Shown: positions 1 through 6,309 of the stretch, one piece after another
Layout: every line of letters begins with the position of its first letter
Numbering within the stretch: position 1 is the stretch's first letter
Source: JAWOHX01 sp046484975
GTDB lineage: Bacteria > Bacillota > Clostridia > DUPQ01
Direction: 5' to 3'
Assembly (NCBI GenBank): GCA_046484975.1
Contig: JAWOHX010000136.1
Location: forward strand, 1-7,375
Length of the DNA stretch: 7,375 bases
Made by a program: the position numbers and the translations under genes
The notes under the pieces: model-generated
What the model was told of the DNA's origin: nothing
Database searches by the model: none
What the model saw: only the letters and a program-made list of their open reading frames with translations

Positions 1-138
1 GATGAAGCAAAGATCATATCCATTGGCGAAGATGATCAGGACAACAAGGAAAACGGATGGCTTTGGCCCACGGTTGGAGGAACAGGAGCACTTTTTCTGG
101 CGGCAGGCGCCGTCCTGGCCACCAAATCAAAAAAATAA
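1..138 (+). CDS. C-terminal end of a membrane-anchored surface protein (5' end outside window)
   Basis: Reading frame 1 is open from the window edge to TAA at 136-138 and gives the last 45 residues of a protein. The piece starts with a charged, hydrophilic stretch rich in Asp, Glu and Lys. It then has the short motif WPTVGG, a hydrophobic stretch of about 15 residues rich in Ala, Leu and Gly, and a Lys-rich tail (KSKK). Hydrophobic segment plus positive tail is the layout of a C-terminal membrane anchor or sortase-type sorting signal, with the body of the protein outside the cell. WPTVGG aligns with the LPxTGG context of sortase substrates, but W replaces L and V replaces the critical T, so sortase processing is doubtful. 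An intrinsic terminator follows 16 bases after the stop, consistent with this being the last gene of its transcript. The function of the rest of the protein cannot be seen. Confidence 0.6.
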   Translation, partial: DEAKIISIGEDDQDNKENGWLWPTVGGTGALFLAAGAVLATKSKK

Positions 139-154
139 ACTCATAGCAACAAAG

Positions 155-184
155 AAAAGGCTTGCCAGGCGGCAAGCTTTTTTT
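155..184 (+). terminator. Rho-independent terminator
   Basis: A perfect 7-bp stem GCTTGCC / GGCAAGC (160-166 and 171-177) closes on the 4-base loop AGGC and runs directly into seven T residues (178-184). The A-run at 155-158 can pair with the T-run to extend the stem. It lies just after the stop codon at 138 and ends transcription of the upstream surface-protein gene before the promoter-like site of the SLH gene. Confidence 0.9.
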
Positions 185-194
185 GGCGAACGGA

Positions 195-223
195 TTGACA
201 AAATATGGAAGATGCGGTAGTGT
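195..223 (+). promoter_or_regulatory. Probable sigma-A promoter for the SLH / Cys-repeat gene pair
   Basis: A perfect -35 hexamer TTGACA lies at 195-200. At 17-base spacing the -10 position (218-223) reads TAGTGT, which keeps the T1, A2 and T6 of TATAAT but is weak in the middle. Its place between the terminator and the ribosome binding site of the next gene supports the assignment. The downstream A/T-rich stretch (about 221-240) offers other possible -10 sequences, but at non-standard spacing. Confidence 0.5.
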
Positions 224-246
224 ATAGATATTACAATAAATACCAT

Positions 247-252
247 GAGGTG
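247..252 (+). promoter_or_regulatory. Ribosome binding site of the SLH-domain gene
   Basis: GAGGTG lies 8 bases before the ATG at 261. This supports 261 as the start, rather than the ATG at 245 in another frame. Confidence 0.7.
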
Positions 253-260
253 CTATAAAT

Positions 261-1487
261 ATGCTAAAAAGATCCATCCTCCTTGCAACCTCCCTTTTTT
301 TCCTGTCCATGACTACTGCCGATGCCAGGCTCATTTCCTTTCCCGATGTTTTGGAAACGGACTGGTTTCACGGGGATGTCCAGGAACTGGTCGGGAAAAA
401 TGTCGTCCATGGATTCCCGGATGGATTTTTCCGTCCCCATGAACCCATCCAGGCGGACCAGTTCTTGAAAATGGTGGTCTCGGGCCTGGGACATGCTGTG
501 GATACTGAAGGGGAATACTGGGCCGCTCCCTATATATCGAAAGCCCTTGAGCTGGGGATTCTCAAAGACGGGGAAATCCATCAGACCAATGCGCCTGTGC
601 CCAGGGGTGCCATCGCCTTGATTCTGGCAAGAAGCATGGATGCCCTGGGAGAAAAGGTCGCCATCCTTCCATATACCCTTTATGACGTAAAGGGATCCAT
701 GCCCGAGGAAATCGCTGCGGCTGTGCAAAAAGTTTTTTCCGCAGGAATCATCACCGGATATCCGGACAAGACATTCCGGCACAATGGTTTCATCACCCGT
801 GCGGAAGCCTGCGCGGTCATCAATCGTTTGTTTGCCCCCATTTACAGGCGGGAGCCAGAAAGAACAGACAATGCCCTGGCTCCCGCCTCCTTTTTATTGG
901 AAGGAAGTCTGGGTATGGAAACAGAATTCCTGGCCGTGAAAGATATGCATATTCGTTACAAGGTGGATCCGATGGTTTATGAACAAGTGCGCCAATGCCT
1001 GTATGCCATATATGACGAAAGAGGATATACCGTGGTGGAATACAGAAAATTCAATCATGCGGAATATGTCCAGATTGCATATTACTTTGACAAGAACCAT
1101 TCCCAAAGAGAGGAGTACAGTCTTTTTACCTTCAGGATTTTTAACGGAAAGCCTTCTTATCCGGAAACTTACTGGGGATATGACACCATGGCAGTGAAAC
1201 TGGAAATGAAGCGGCTCTGGTGGAGTGACGCCCTGGATCCGCATTCCAGAACCGGAGAAACATTCTACGAGCAAAAACTCAAAGGAGCGTTGTGTTCTTT
1301 GTTCGGAACCGGGACAGGTGAAGAACTATGGGAATATGTTCTGCACAGGTATAAGCATTCGGACCACTCCCAAGGAGACATCACTGAATGCTTTTCTGCA
1401 GGGAACATCCGTTGCATCTATTTTTCCCATCATCTGCACAGGGGGTACCATTTCACATTTTCGGAAATGGAGGAAGGCCTCCAATGA
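261..1487 (+). CDS. Exported protein with three S-layer homology (SLH) domains
   Basis: This 408-residue protein has an N-terminal signal peptide: a basic start MLKR, a hydrophobic core at about 5-19, and a likely cleavage after ADA at 20-22. Three consecutive SLH domains follow. The first, at about 27-77, begins FPDV and contains GFPDGFFRP. The second, at about 86-130, is the most divergent. The third, at about 140-190, has GIITGYPDKTFR and the signature ITRAE at 178-182. SLH triplets bind pyruvylated secondary wall polymers, so the protein is expected at the cell surface as an anchor. Residues from about 205 to 408 form a region I do not recognise, rich in Tyr, Trp and charged residues and with no membrane segment. 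GAGGTG 8 bases upstream supports the start. The stop overlaps the start of the next gene (ATGA, 1484-1487), so translation of the two is probably coupled. The SLH assignment is firm; the role of the C-terminal half is unknown. Confidence 0.9.
   Translation: MLKRSILLATSLFFLSMTTADARLISFPDVLETDWFHGDVQELVGKNVVHGFPDGFFRPHEPIQADQFLKMVVSGLGHAVDTEGEYWAAPYISKALELGILKDGEIHQTNAPVPRGAIALILARSMDALGEKVAILPYTLYDVKGSMPEEIAAAVQKVFSAGIITGYPDKTFRHNGFITRAEACAVINRLFAPIYRREPERTDNALAPASFLLEGSLGMETEFLAVKDMHIRYKVDPMVYEQVRQCLYAIYDERGYTVVEYRKFNHAEYVQIAYYFDKNHSQREEYSLFTFRIFNGKPSYPETYWGYDTMAVKLEMKRLWWSDALDPHSRTGETFYEQKLKGALCSLFGTGTGEELWEYVLHRYKHSDHSQGDITECFSAGNIRCIYFSHHLHRGYHFTFSEMEEGLQ
1469..1477 (+). promoter_or_regulatory. 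Ribosome binding site deciding the start of the Cys-repeat gene
   Basis: GGAGGAAGG sits 6 bases before the ATG at 1484, inside the end of the SLH gene. It favours 1484, which begins a clean signal peptide (MKKTILLFF), over the longer in-frame ATG at 1388, which has no such site and would put 32 non-signal-like residues in front. Confidence 0.75.
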
Positions 1488-3925
1488 AAAAAACAATCCT
1501 GCTGTTCTTTATTTTCCTATCCCTGCCTTTGGCGGCCAAGGCCTACTACTGCCCCGCCACTCCTGACGGCCAGCATTATTACATGTATTTCACCTCTCCG
1601 GTCCATACTGCATCCGGTCACTCTTATTACAAGGAATGTCAGGAATGTGGGAAAACCGTCCATGAGTATTACCGGATCCTGAGCAATTGCTGCCTGTGTG
1701 TGGGGCACTCCATGACATGGTGGTCCACTCCCAGCTTGGTTCATGAGGAATTGGGGCACCTGACCCGAAGATCATGTACACGGTGTGGATATGTGCAGAT
1801 CAATTATGTGTATGATCCCTCATGTTGCCTGTGTACGGGAAATCACCAATATACCTATCATGTCAGTCCGTTCCATGGAAGCCAGGGGCATGAGAACTAC
1901 CGGTTATGCATGGGCTGCGGGACCCGGGAGACCACTCACTATTCGACAGCACCGGATTGTTGCTTGTGCGGAAACCATACTTTCAACAACTGGGGACCTC
2001 TGTCCCCGGTCCATACCAGCCAGGGGCACCAGCAGGAAAGATCCTGCATCCGGTGCCCTGCCACAGAGAGCCGCCATGTATCGGATCCCGGCTGCTGCCA
2101 ATGCACGGGAATGCATCAGTACCAAGTGACGGGCATCAGCCCAGTCCACACCGATTCTGGACATCTGCGGACAGAAACCTGCATCACATGCGGAAGAACA
2201 AGAATGTCTTATGTGGTTTCCGCAGATTGTTGCGGGTGCATGGGGCACAGCCATTCGGCATGGAGTTCTCCGGGAATCCATACCCTGTCGGGACACATGA
2301 GAACACGGACCTGCCATCGCTGCGGAGACGTGCAAAGTGAATATGTGACGATGGAAGGTTGTTGCGGTTGCCATGGACATGTCTATGGAAGCTGGAGCCT
2401 TCCGGGTACGCATACCCCGCAGGGACACTGGCAGGAACGTTCCTGCAGCATTTGCCTTGAGACACAGCAGCGGGTCATCAAGGATTTCAACTGTCCCTTG
2501 TGTTCTGATGATCCTGCCAATTTTGAGGAATTCATCCTCTGGCTGATGCACAAGGGCATTCCTCCATTGAGTTACAACGGGAATTATACAGCTTGTTATG
2601 AGACCTATGTGTCCCACCAACTAATCGTATACGGGAATCCCCAACAGGTGCCCGGGAATGAATTCAAGGAAGGGGAATACCGTTATCACGGATACACATA
2701 CCTGGAGGAACTATTCACGAACATGCTCTTTCCCAATGACGTAGAAAGTGGGATTATCCCGGAAGAATGGGTATTCATAGCGGTTCCCGGCGCTTTATCA
2801 AGCTGGGAAGGGCTCGAACCGACGGTCCAGAGAGCCTATATGCTGGATACCTTGTTGTGGGGTCACGGGGCAACGACCCTGACCGCCGGAGGAATCGGTA
2901 TGGAAAATGCGAAAGTCCAGAGTGCTGCATGCTGGTCGGGCGCGGGCAGCATTTATACGAACAAACCCGGGGGCTTTTATGCCACCTTCATTGTTCCTTC
3001 CATGGGGATGGGAACTCTCAATGCCCAAATTCAAGCAATCCCCCAGGAGGTGTTCTTTTATCCCGGGGAAGGACAGTTGGAAACCAGCCTGGTATTGTCC
3101 GCAAGCATCAATAAGCCTTCCAATGAGATCAAAAGCATCTCCGTGCTGTTCGAAGGGGAATCAAAGAATCCAGCCAATACCTTGTCGAAAGCAAGCAGCA
3201 TCACCAGAGAAAAAACCGTTGTCCTGCCAAGGCCGGAACATTTTCCCGGAGAGATGGTTTTTCGTGGTTTTGTGGAAGTGGAAAGCATATTCGGGGACAA
3301 GCTCATGAAGGAGGTAAACTGCGTGGTGATTCTTCGGGAAATATTGGATGCAGGGAACGGAGATAATCCGGGTGATTCTTCTCCGCCCATTCCGCCTAAT
3401 GTCCCGCCTCCTCCCGGGAATGACGAAGACGGCATCGGAATTCTCTCCGTCTCCATCACTGGTTCTGTCAACCATTGGAGGGGACAGCCTCTTCCAGGGG
3501 GAAGCCAGAGGCCGGACATGCCTCACCGGTTTCTATCTCTGGAAAAAGTAAGCGTTGACATACGTGTTTCCCCGACTGTCCGCCAAATCGTGATCCGATT
3601 CTCCCCGCAACTGGAAGCCATGCAGTACACCAACTCCCTGGGACAGACATATGACTATGCATTGGATTTCTTCGGGGCATATGTCTTCTTTCCCGAAAAC
3701 TCCACACTGACGGTTTCAGGGACTGGAGAATACCTGGATTTGAACTGGACTTATTTCCTTCCCTTATGCAATGAAACCATGGACTGGAGCAATCAGAGAA
3801 TCAAACCGCCATACACCATGACGGTCACAGCATACGGAGAGGAATCCTCGGTTTCCCATGTCATCGGGGACATAGACATCACGGGGAACATTTATGACAT
3901 CCTGCATCCGCAGCCCATTCATTGA
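1484..3925 (+). CDS. Exported protein with seven Cys/His tandem repeats and a proline-linked C-terminal domain
   Basis: This is an 813-residue protein. Residues 1-20 are a signal peptide (MKKTILLFF core, AKA cleavage site). Residues 21-340 are seven tandem repeats of about 45 residues carrying 35 cysteines, described in a separate entry. Residues 341-620 form a region with the block YRYHGYT (399-405) followed by FPND (416-419) and a beta-rich-looking stretch. Residues 624-650 are a Pro/Gly/Asp linker. Residues 651-813 contain the blocks NHWRG (663-667), HRFLSLEKV (681-689) and RFSPQLEAM (705-713). From memory these blocks recall uncharacterised surface proteins of Clostridia (DUF5704 or Athe_2463-like), but I could not check this. 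There is no SLH domain, sorting signal or C-terminal membrane segment, so attachment would need a partner, and the translationally coupled SLH protein is the obvious candidate. No enzymatic motif was recognised. The 3' end overlaps the convergent isomerase gene by 7 bases. Confidence 0.85.
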   Translation: MKKTILLFFIFLSLPLAAKAYYCPATPDGQHYYMYFTSPVHTASGHSYYKECQECGKTVHEYYRILSNCCLCVGHSMTWWSTPSLVHEELGHLTRRSCTRCGYVQINYVYDPSCCLCTGNHQYTYHVSPFHGSQGHENYRLCMGCGTRETTHYSTAPDCCLCGNHTFNNWGPLSPVHTSQGHQQERSCIRCPATESRHVSDPGCCQCTGMHQYQVTGISPVHTDSGHLRTETCITCGRTRMSYVVSADCCGCMGHSHSAWSSPGIHTLSGHMRTRTCHRCGDVQSEYVTMEGCCGCHGHVYGSWSLPGTHTPQGHWQERSCSICLETQQRVIKDFNCPLCSDDPANFEEFILWLMHKGIPPLSYNGNYTACYETYVSHQLIVYGNPQQVPGNEFKEGEYRYHGYTYLEELFTNMLFPNDVESGIIPEEWVFIAVPGALSSWEGLEPTVQRAYMLDTLLWGHGATTLTAGGIGMENAKVQSAACWSGAGSIYTNKPGGFYATFIVPSMGMGTLNAQIQAIPQEVFFYPGEGQLETSLVLSASINKPSNEIKSISVLFEGESKNPANTLSKASSITREKTVVLPRPEHFPGEMVFRGFVEVESIFGDKLMKEVNCVVILREILDAGNGDNPGDSSPPIPPNVPPPPGNDEDGIGILSVSITGSVNHWRGQPLPGGSQRPDMPHRFLSLEKVSVDIRVSPTVRQIVIRFSPQLEAMQYTNSLGQTYDYALDFFGAYVFFPENSTLTVSGTGEYLDLNWTYFLPLCNETMDWSNQRIKPPYTMTVTAYGEESSVSHVIGDIDITGNIYDILHPQPIH
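1544..2503 (+). repeat. Seven tandem ~45-codon Cys/His repeats within the exported protein
   Basis: The units are 1544-1699, 1700-1834, 1835-1969, 1970-2104, 2105-2239, 2240-2371 and 2372-2503, of 52, 45, 45, 45, 45, 44 and 44 codons. Shared pattern: a His near the start, often a Trp, then SPxH or a variant, GH, exactly five residues, CxxC (usually CxxCG), 12 or 13 residues, then CCxC. The first and last Cys of CCxC are themselves a CxxC, so each unit has CxxC-x(12-13)-CxxC, the spacing of a zinc-ribbon or treble-clef knuckle pair, plus one extra Cys inside the second knuckle. Unit 7 has CPLC and lacks that extra Cys; unit 4 has Pro instead of Gly after the first knuckle. DNA identity between units looks low, so the array is old and under protein-level selection. 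Metal binding or disulfide cross-linking is inference. Confidence 0.9.
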
Positions 3926-5400
3926 AAAGGATTTTCCCTGGGATACAGCATTCCAGTGGGTTGGTTGAAGGAGATGTCTGCGACCCCAAGCATCTTCAAG
4001 GCTTCATAAATGATGAACCCGTGGTCACCGAGCCCCAGACCCGCATGATGGGGGAATCTCTTCTCAATCAACACGTGCCTGTAGAAGCGCTTCATCTCGC
4101 GAATACCGATGACCCCGATGCTCCCGAATGAAAGGGGATTGACATCCAGGATCTCTCCGTGGGCAATATAGCTTCTCAAGATGCAATCCGCTGTGCTCTG
4201 GAGACGGAACAGGGTAACATGGGAAGGCTTGAGTGTGCCCTCCAGAGTTCCCCTTGATATGTCGGGTTCGCTGTCCGGTTCCAGCAACCGGTGCATGATC
4301 AACTGATATTTCATCTGTGGGTTCTTGACCATGCATGCAGGGGTATTCCCGCAATGGAAGCCCATGAAAAGATCGGTTGGCATATAATCATAACGGTCCT
4401 TTACGGTTTCCTCATACATGTCCTCGGGTATGGTGTTGTTCACATCGAGAAGAGTTGCGGGAAGCAAAGAAGCGAGGGTCAGGATGTATTCGCTCAATGC
4501 ACCGTATATGTCGGTTTCACAGGCAATGGGAACGCCCCGGCTGGCAAATCTGGAATTGACATAGCAGGGGACGAAGCCGAATTGTGTCTGGAAAGCCGGC
4601 CAGCATTTGTTGGCGAAGACGTAATGTTTTGACATCCCAATGTTTTTATCCGCCCAGTCCTGAAGGGTGAGCTCATATTGGGCAAGTTTCGACAGAATGG
4701 AAGGGAAACGGTTTCCTTGCCCAAGCTCCTCTTCCATGTCCTTAACGATATCAGGAATCCTTGTGTCTGACTGGTGCCTGTTGAAGGCTTCGAATAGATC
4801 CAGTTCGGAATTTTCCATGATTTCCACACCCAGGTCGAAAAGCGGTTTGATGGGCGCATTGCAGGCCAGAAAATCCTGAGGTCTTGGGCCGAAGGAAATG
4901 ACCTTCAGATTTTTTATCCCATGGATGATCCTGGCAATGCCGATGAAATCCCGTACCATAAATGCAACTTCCTCAGGAGAGCCCACGGGATATTCGGGAA
5001 TGTATGGGGTGAGGCCGCGTAGGCCGGTATTGTATGAAGTGTTCAGCATCCCGCAGTAGGCGTCCCCCCGACCCGACATCAAGGACCGGGATGACTCTTC
5101 GGCGGCTGCCGCAAACATTACGGGACCGTTGAATTTTTTCGCCAGAAGAGTCGTTGGGCCCTCTGGTCCGAAATTTCCCAGGTAAATGCACAAAGCATTG
5201 ACATTCGCTGTCTCGATTTCCTTCAAAGCCCTCAAGACATCATATTCGTTCTCAACCACCTGCAGGATTTCTGTGACAGGCAGTTTCATCTCCTTGCAGG
5301 TGATGACCAGTTGTTTTCTTCTTTTCTGCGACAATTCCATAGGAAAACAGTCACGGCTTACAGCGATGACGGCGACTTTTATTTCTGGAACATTTATCAT
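3919..5400 (-). CDS. L-fucose/L-arabinose isomerase-family protein
   Basis: This 493-residue cytosolic protein belongs to the FucI/AraA aldose-ketose isomerase superfamily, whose members interconvert aldoses and ketoses with a divalent metal, usually Mn2+. The N-terminal part has Rossmann-like blocks (KVAVIAVSRD at 8-17, ISFGPRP at 168-174). The C-terminal half holds the likely metal ligands: E295 in ACETDIYG and D319 in LLDVNN, 24 residues apart, the same spacing as E337 and D361 of E. coli FucI. H451 or H452 in FPHHAGLGLGDHG is a candidate third ligand. It is shorter than FucI (about 590 residues) and close in length to AraA, so the substrate cannot be assigned. AGGGAGG ends 7 bases before the start, and an extended -10 element lies upstream. 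No sugar transporter, kinase or aldolase gene is adjacent, which is unusual for a catabolic isomerase. Family is secure; the exact sugar is not. Confidence 0.85.
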   Translation of the reverse strand: MINVPEIKVAVIAVSRDCFPMELSQKRRKQLVITCKEMKLPVTEILQVVENEYDVLRALKEIETANVNALCIYLGNFGPEGPTTLLAKKFNGPVMFAAAAEESSRSLMSGRGDAYCGMLNTSYNTGLRGLTPYIPEYPVGSPEEVAFMVRDFIGIARIIHGIKNLKVISFGPRPQDFLACNAPIKPLFDLGVEIMENSELDLFEAFNRHQSDTRIPDIVKDMEEELGQGNRFPSILSKLAQYELTLQDWADKNIGMSKHYVFANKCWPAFQTQFGFVPCYVNSRFASRGVPIACETDIYGALSEYILTLASLLPATLLDVNNTIPEDMYEETVKDRYDYMPTDLFMGFHCGNTPACMVKNPQMKYQLIMHRLLEPDSEPDISRGTLEGTLKPSHVTLFRLQSTADCILRSYIAHGEILDVNPLSFGSIGVIGIREMKRFYRHVLIEKRFPHHAGLGLGDHGFIIYEALKMLGVADISFNQPTGMLYPRENPFQ

Positions 5401-5407
5401 GGCAAAA

Positions 5408-5414
5408 CCTCCCT
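5408..5414 (-). promoter_or_regulatory. Ribosome binding site of the isomerase gene
   Basis: On the - strand AGGGAGG ends 7 bases before the ATG whose first base is 5400. The match to anti-Shine-Dalgarno is strong and fixes this start. Confidence 0.8.
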
Positions 5415-5430
5415 GAACTGGCTTTTTATC

Positions 5431-5439
5431 ATTATATCA
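5431..5439 (-). promoter_or_regulatory. Extended -10 promoter element for the isomerase gene
   Basis: Read on the - strand, 5439 to 5431 is TGATATAAT: a perfect TATAAT with a TGn extension. No good TTGACA is found at 16-18 bases upstream; the best is TCAACC-like. The extended -10 would compensate for this. The resulting leader would be about 25 bases, ending in the strong ribosome binding site. Confidence 0.6.
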
Positions 5440-5491
5440 TAAAGCATGGAGAGGTTGACCATGGAGGTGCATAAACACATACCAGAAATGT

Positions 5492-5521
5492 TTGTAAAGG
5501 ACGCGGTTTATCTGATATTCT
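5492..5521 (+). promoter_or_regulatory. Probable promoter of the Mrp/Mbh operon
   Basis: TTGTAA (5492-5497) is separated by 18 bases from TATTCT (5516-5521), which is preceded by TG at 5513-5514, giving an extended -10. Transcription would start near 5528. That leaves only about 12 bases before the ATG at 5540, but about 36 before the ATG at 5564, which bears on the choice of start for the first gene. Confidence 0.5.
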
Positions 5522-5539
5522 AATACTGAACCCGGTGAA

Positions 5540-6058
5540 ATGAAAGGGATGGTGCATGCAAGAATGAAAAAAATCCTGTATTACATCCAGGTCAGCCTGC
5601 TGGGATCCCTGATATGGTGCATCCTGCATGAGGAATTGAGCATTGGGAGTGTTCTGGTTGGCTTGATGGCAGGGTTTTTGGCAGTTGTTTTTGCAGATGG
5701 GTTTCTGATGAGAAAGGAACACAAAAGAGTTTATTCCATGAATCCTTTTGTGTTTGTCGGATTTTCTTTCCACGCCATTTTTAGCATTTTCAAAGCCGGT
5801 ATACTGGTGATTCCCTTGATTATCACCGGTAAAACCAACGTGGGGATCATCCGGATCAGAACAGATGTGGACAAAGGGCTGACGACATCCCTCATCGCAA
5901 ACGCCATCACACTGACACCTGGGACCGTCACCATCGACAAGTGGGACAATGAGCTCCTGGTACTGTGCATCGATCTAAAGACCCGGGATTCCGTGGAGGC
6001 TGGCAGGATCATCAAGGGGAATATGGAACGCATTCTTTTGAAAGGAAAAAGAAGATGA
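5540..6058 (+). CDS. mnhE: Na+/H+ antiporter subunit E (MrpE/MnhE, MbhA-like)
   Basis: This is an integral membrane subunit of the Mrp-type multisubunit cation/proton antiporter, or of the equivalent module in membrane-bound hydrogenases. It is 172 residues long from this start. There are hydrophobic segments at about 14-29, 36-54 and 69-96, then a soluble C-terminal domain with the family hallmark IANAITLTPGTVTID at 119-133. Start choice is uncertain. The ATG at 5540 has only a weak site (GGTG) upstream and a very short leader from the predicted promoter. The in-frame ATG at 5564 (MKKILYYIQ, 164 residues) fits the usual family length of about 160 better, with AAAGGG at 5543-5548 as a distant ribosome binding site. 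It is the first gene of the operon, and its TGA overlaps the next ATG (6055-6058). Confidence 0.9.
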   Translation: MKGMVHARMKKILYYIQVSLLGSLIWCILHEELSIGSVLVGLMAGFLAVVFADGFLMRKEHKRVYSMNPFVFVGFSFHAIFSIFKAGILVIPLIITGKTNVGIIRIRTDVDKGLTTSLIANAITLTPGTVTIDKWDNELLVLCIDLKTRDSVEAGRIIKGNMERILLKGKRR

Positions 6059-6309
6059 CAATGGGTTTCCTTATTGTTATCGTGACATGCACCGGGATCA
6101 CTTCACTGAGGATTCTTCTGGGTCCGACGGTCTGGGACCGGTTGTTGGCCTTCAACCTGGTGCTGAACAAGGTGCTCATGGTCATCGTCCTCTATGCTGT
6201 GGTGATTGATCAGAGTTTCATCCTGGACATCGCCCTCACGTATGCATTGCTTGGTTTCATCAGCACCTTGTTCATTGCGAAATTCATCCGGGACAAAGGG
6301 AGGATTTGA
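6055..6309 (+). CDS. mnhF: Na+/H+ antiporter subunit F (MrpF/MnhF, MbhB-like)
   Basis: This 84-residue membrane protein has three predicted membrane helices (about 3-18, 33-52 and 57-76). Family features are visible: R19, the turn motif LLGPTVWDR (21-29) and DIALTYALLGF (58-68). MrpF is a small membrane subunit needed for assembly and activity of the Mrp complex. The start at 6055 overlaps the mnhE stop as ATGA, with AAGGA about 9 bases upstream. The alternative ATG at 6061 has poorer spacing. Length is normal for the family. The stop at 6307-6309 directly abuts the next start. Confidence 0.92.
   Translation: MTMGFLIVIVTCTGITSLRILLGPTVWDRLLAFNLVLNKVLMVIVLYAVVIDQSFILDIALTYALLGFISTLFIAKFIRDKGRI

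Noticed and set aside
1388..1483. Longer start for the Cys-repeat gene at ATG 1388
   Set aside because: It lies inside the SLH gene, lacks a ribosome binding site, and would place 32 residues before an excellent signal peptide. The start at 1484 has GGAGGAAGG and the ATGA coupling.
1544..2503. Repeats considered as a CRISPR array or as DNA-binding zinc fingers
   Set aside because: The periodicity is of protein motifs with diverged DNA and no constant repeat/spacer structure. The protein has a signal peptide, so a DNA-binding role inside the cell is unlikely.
1904..2620. 238-codon open frame on the - strand across the repeats
   Set aside because: It is antisense to the Cys-repeat array. Its Cys/His-rich and repetitive look is a mirror of the repeats, and it has no convincing ribosome binding site or domain.
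3058..3526. Two overlapping - strand open frames of 121 and 153 codons
   Set aside because: Both are antisense to the Pro-rich linker and flanking regions of the Cys-repeat gene. The composition is unlike a real protein and neither has a family signature.
5401..5539. Riboswitch or structured leader in the intergenic gap
   Set aside because: The gap is only 139 bases and holds promoter elements for both directions. I see no long stem, conserved aptamer motif or terminator hairpin.
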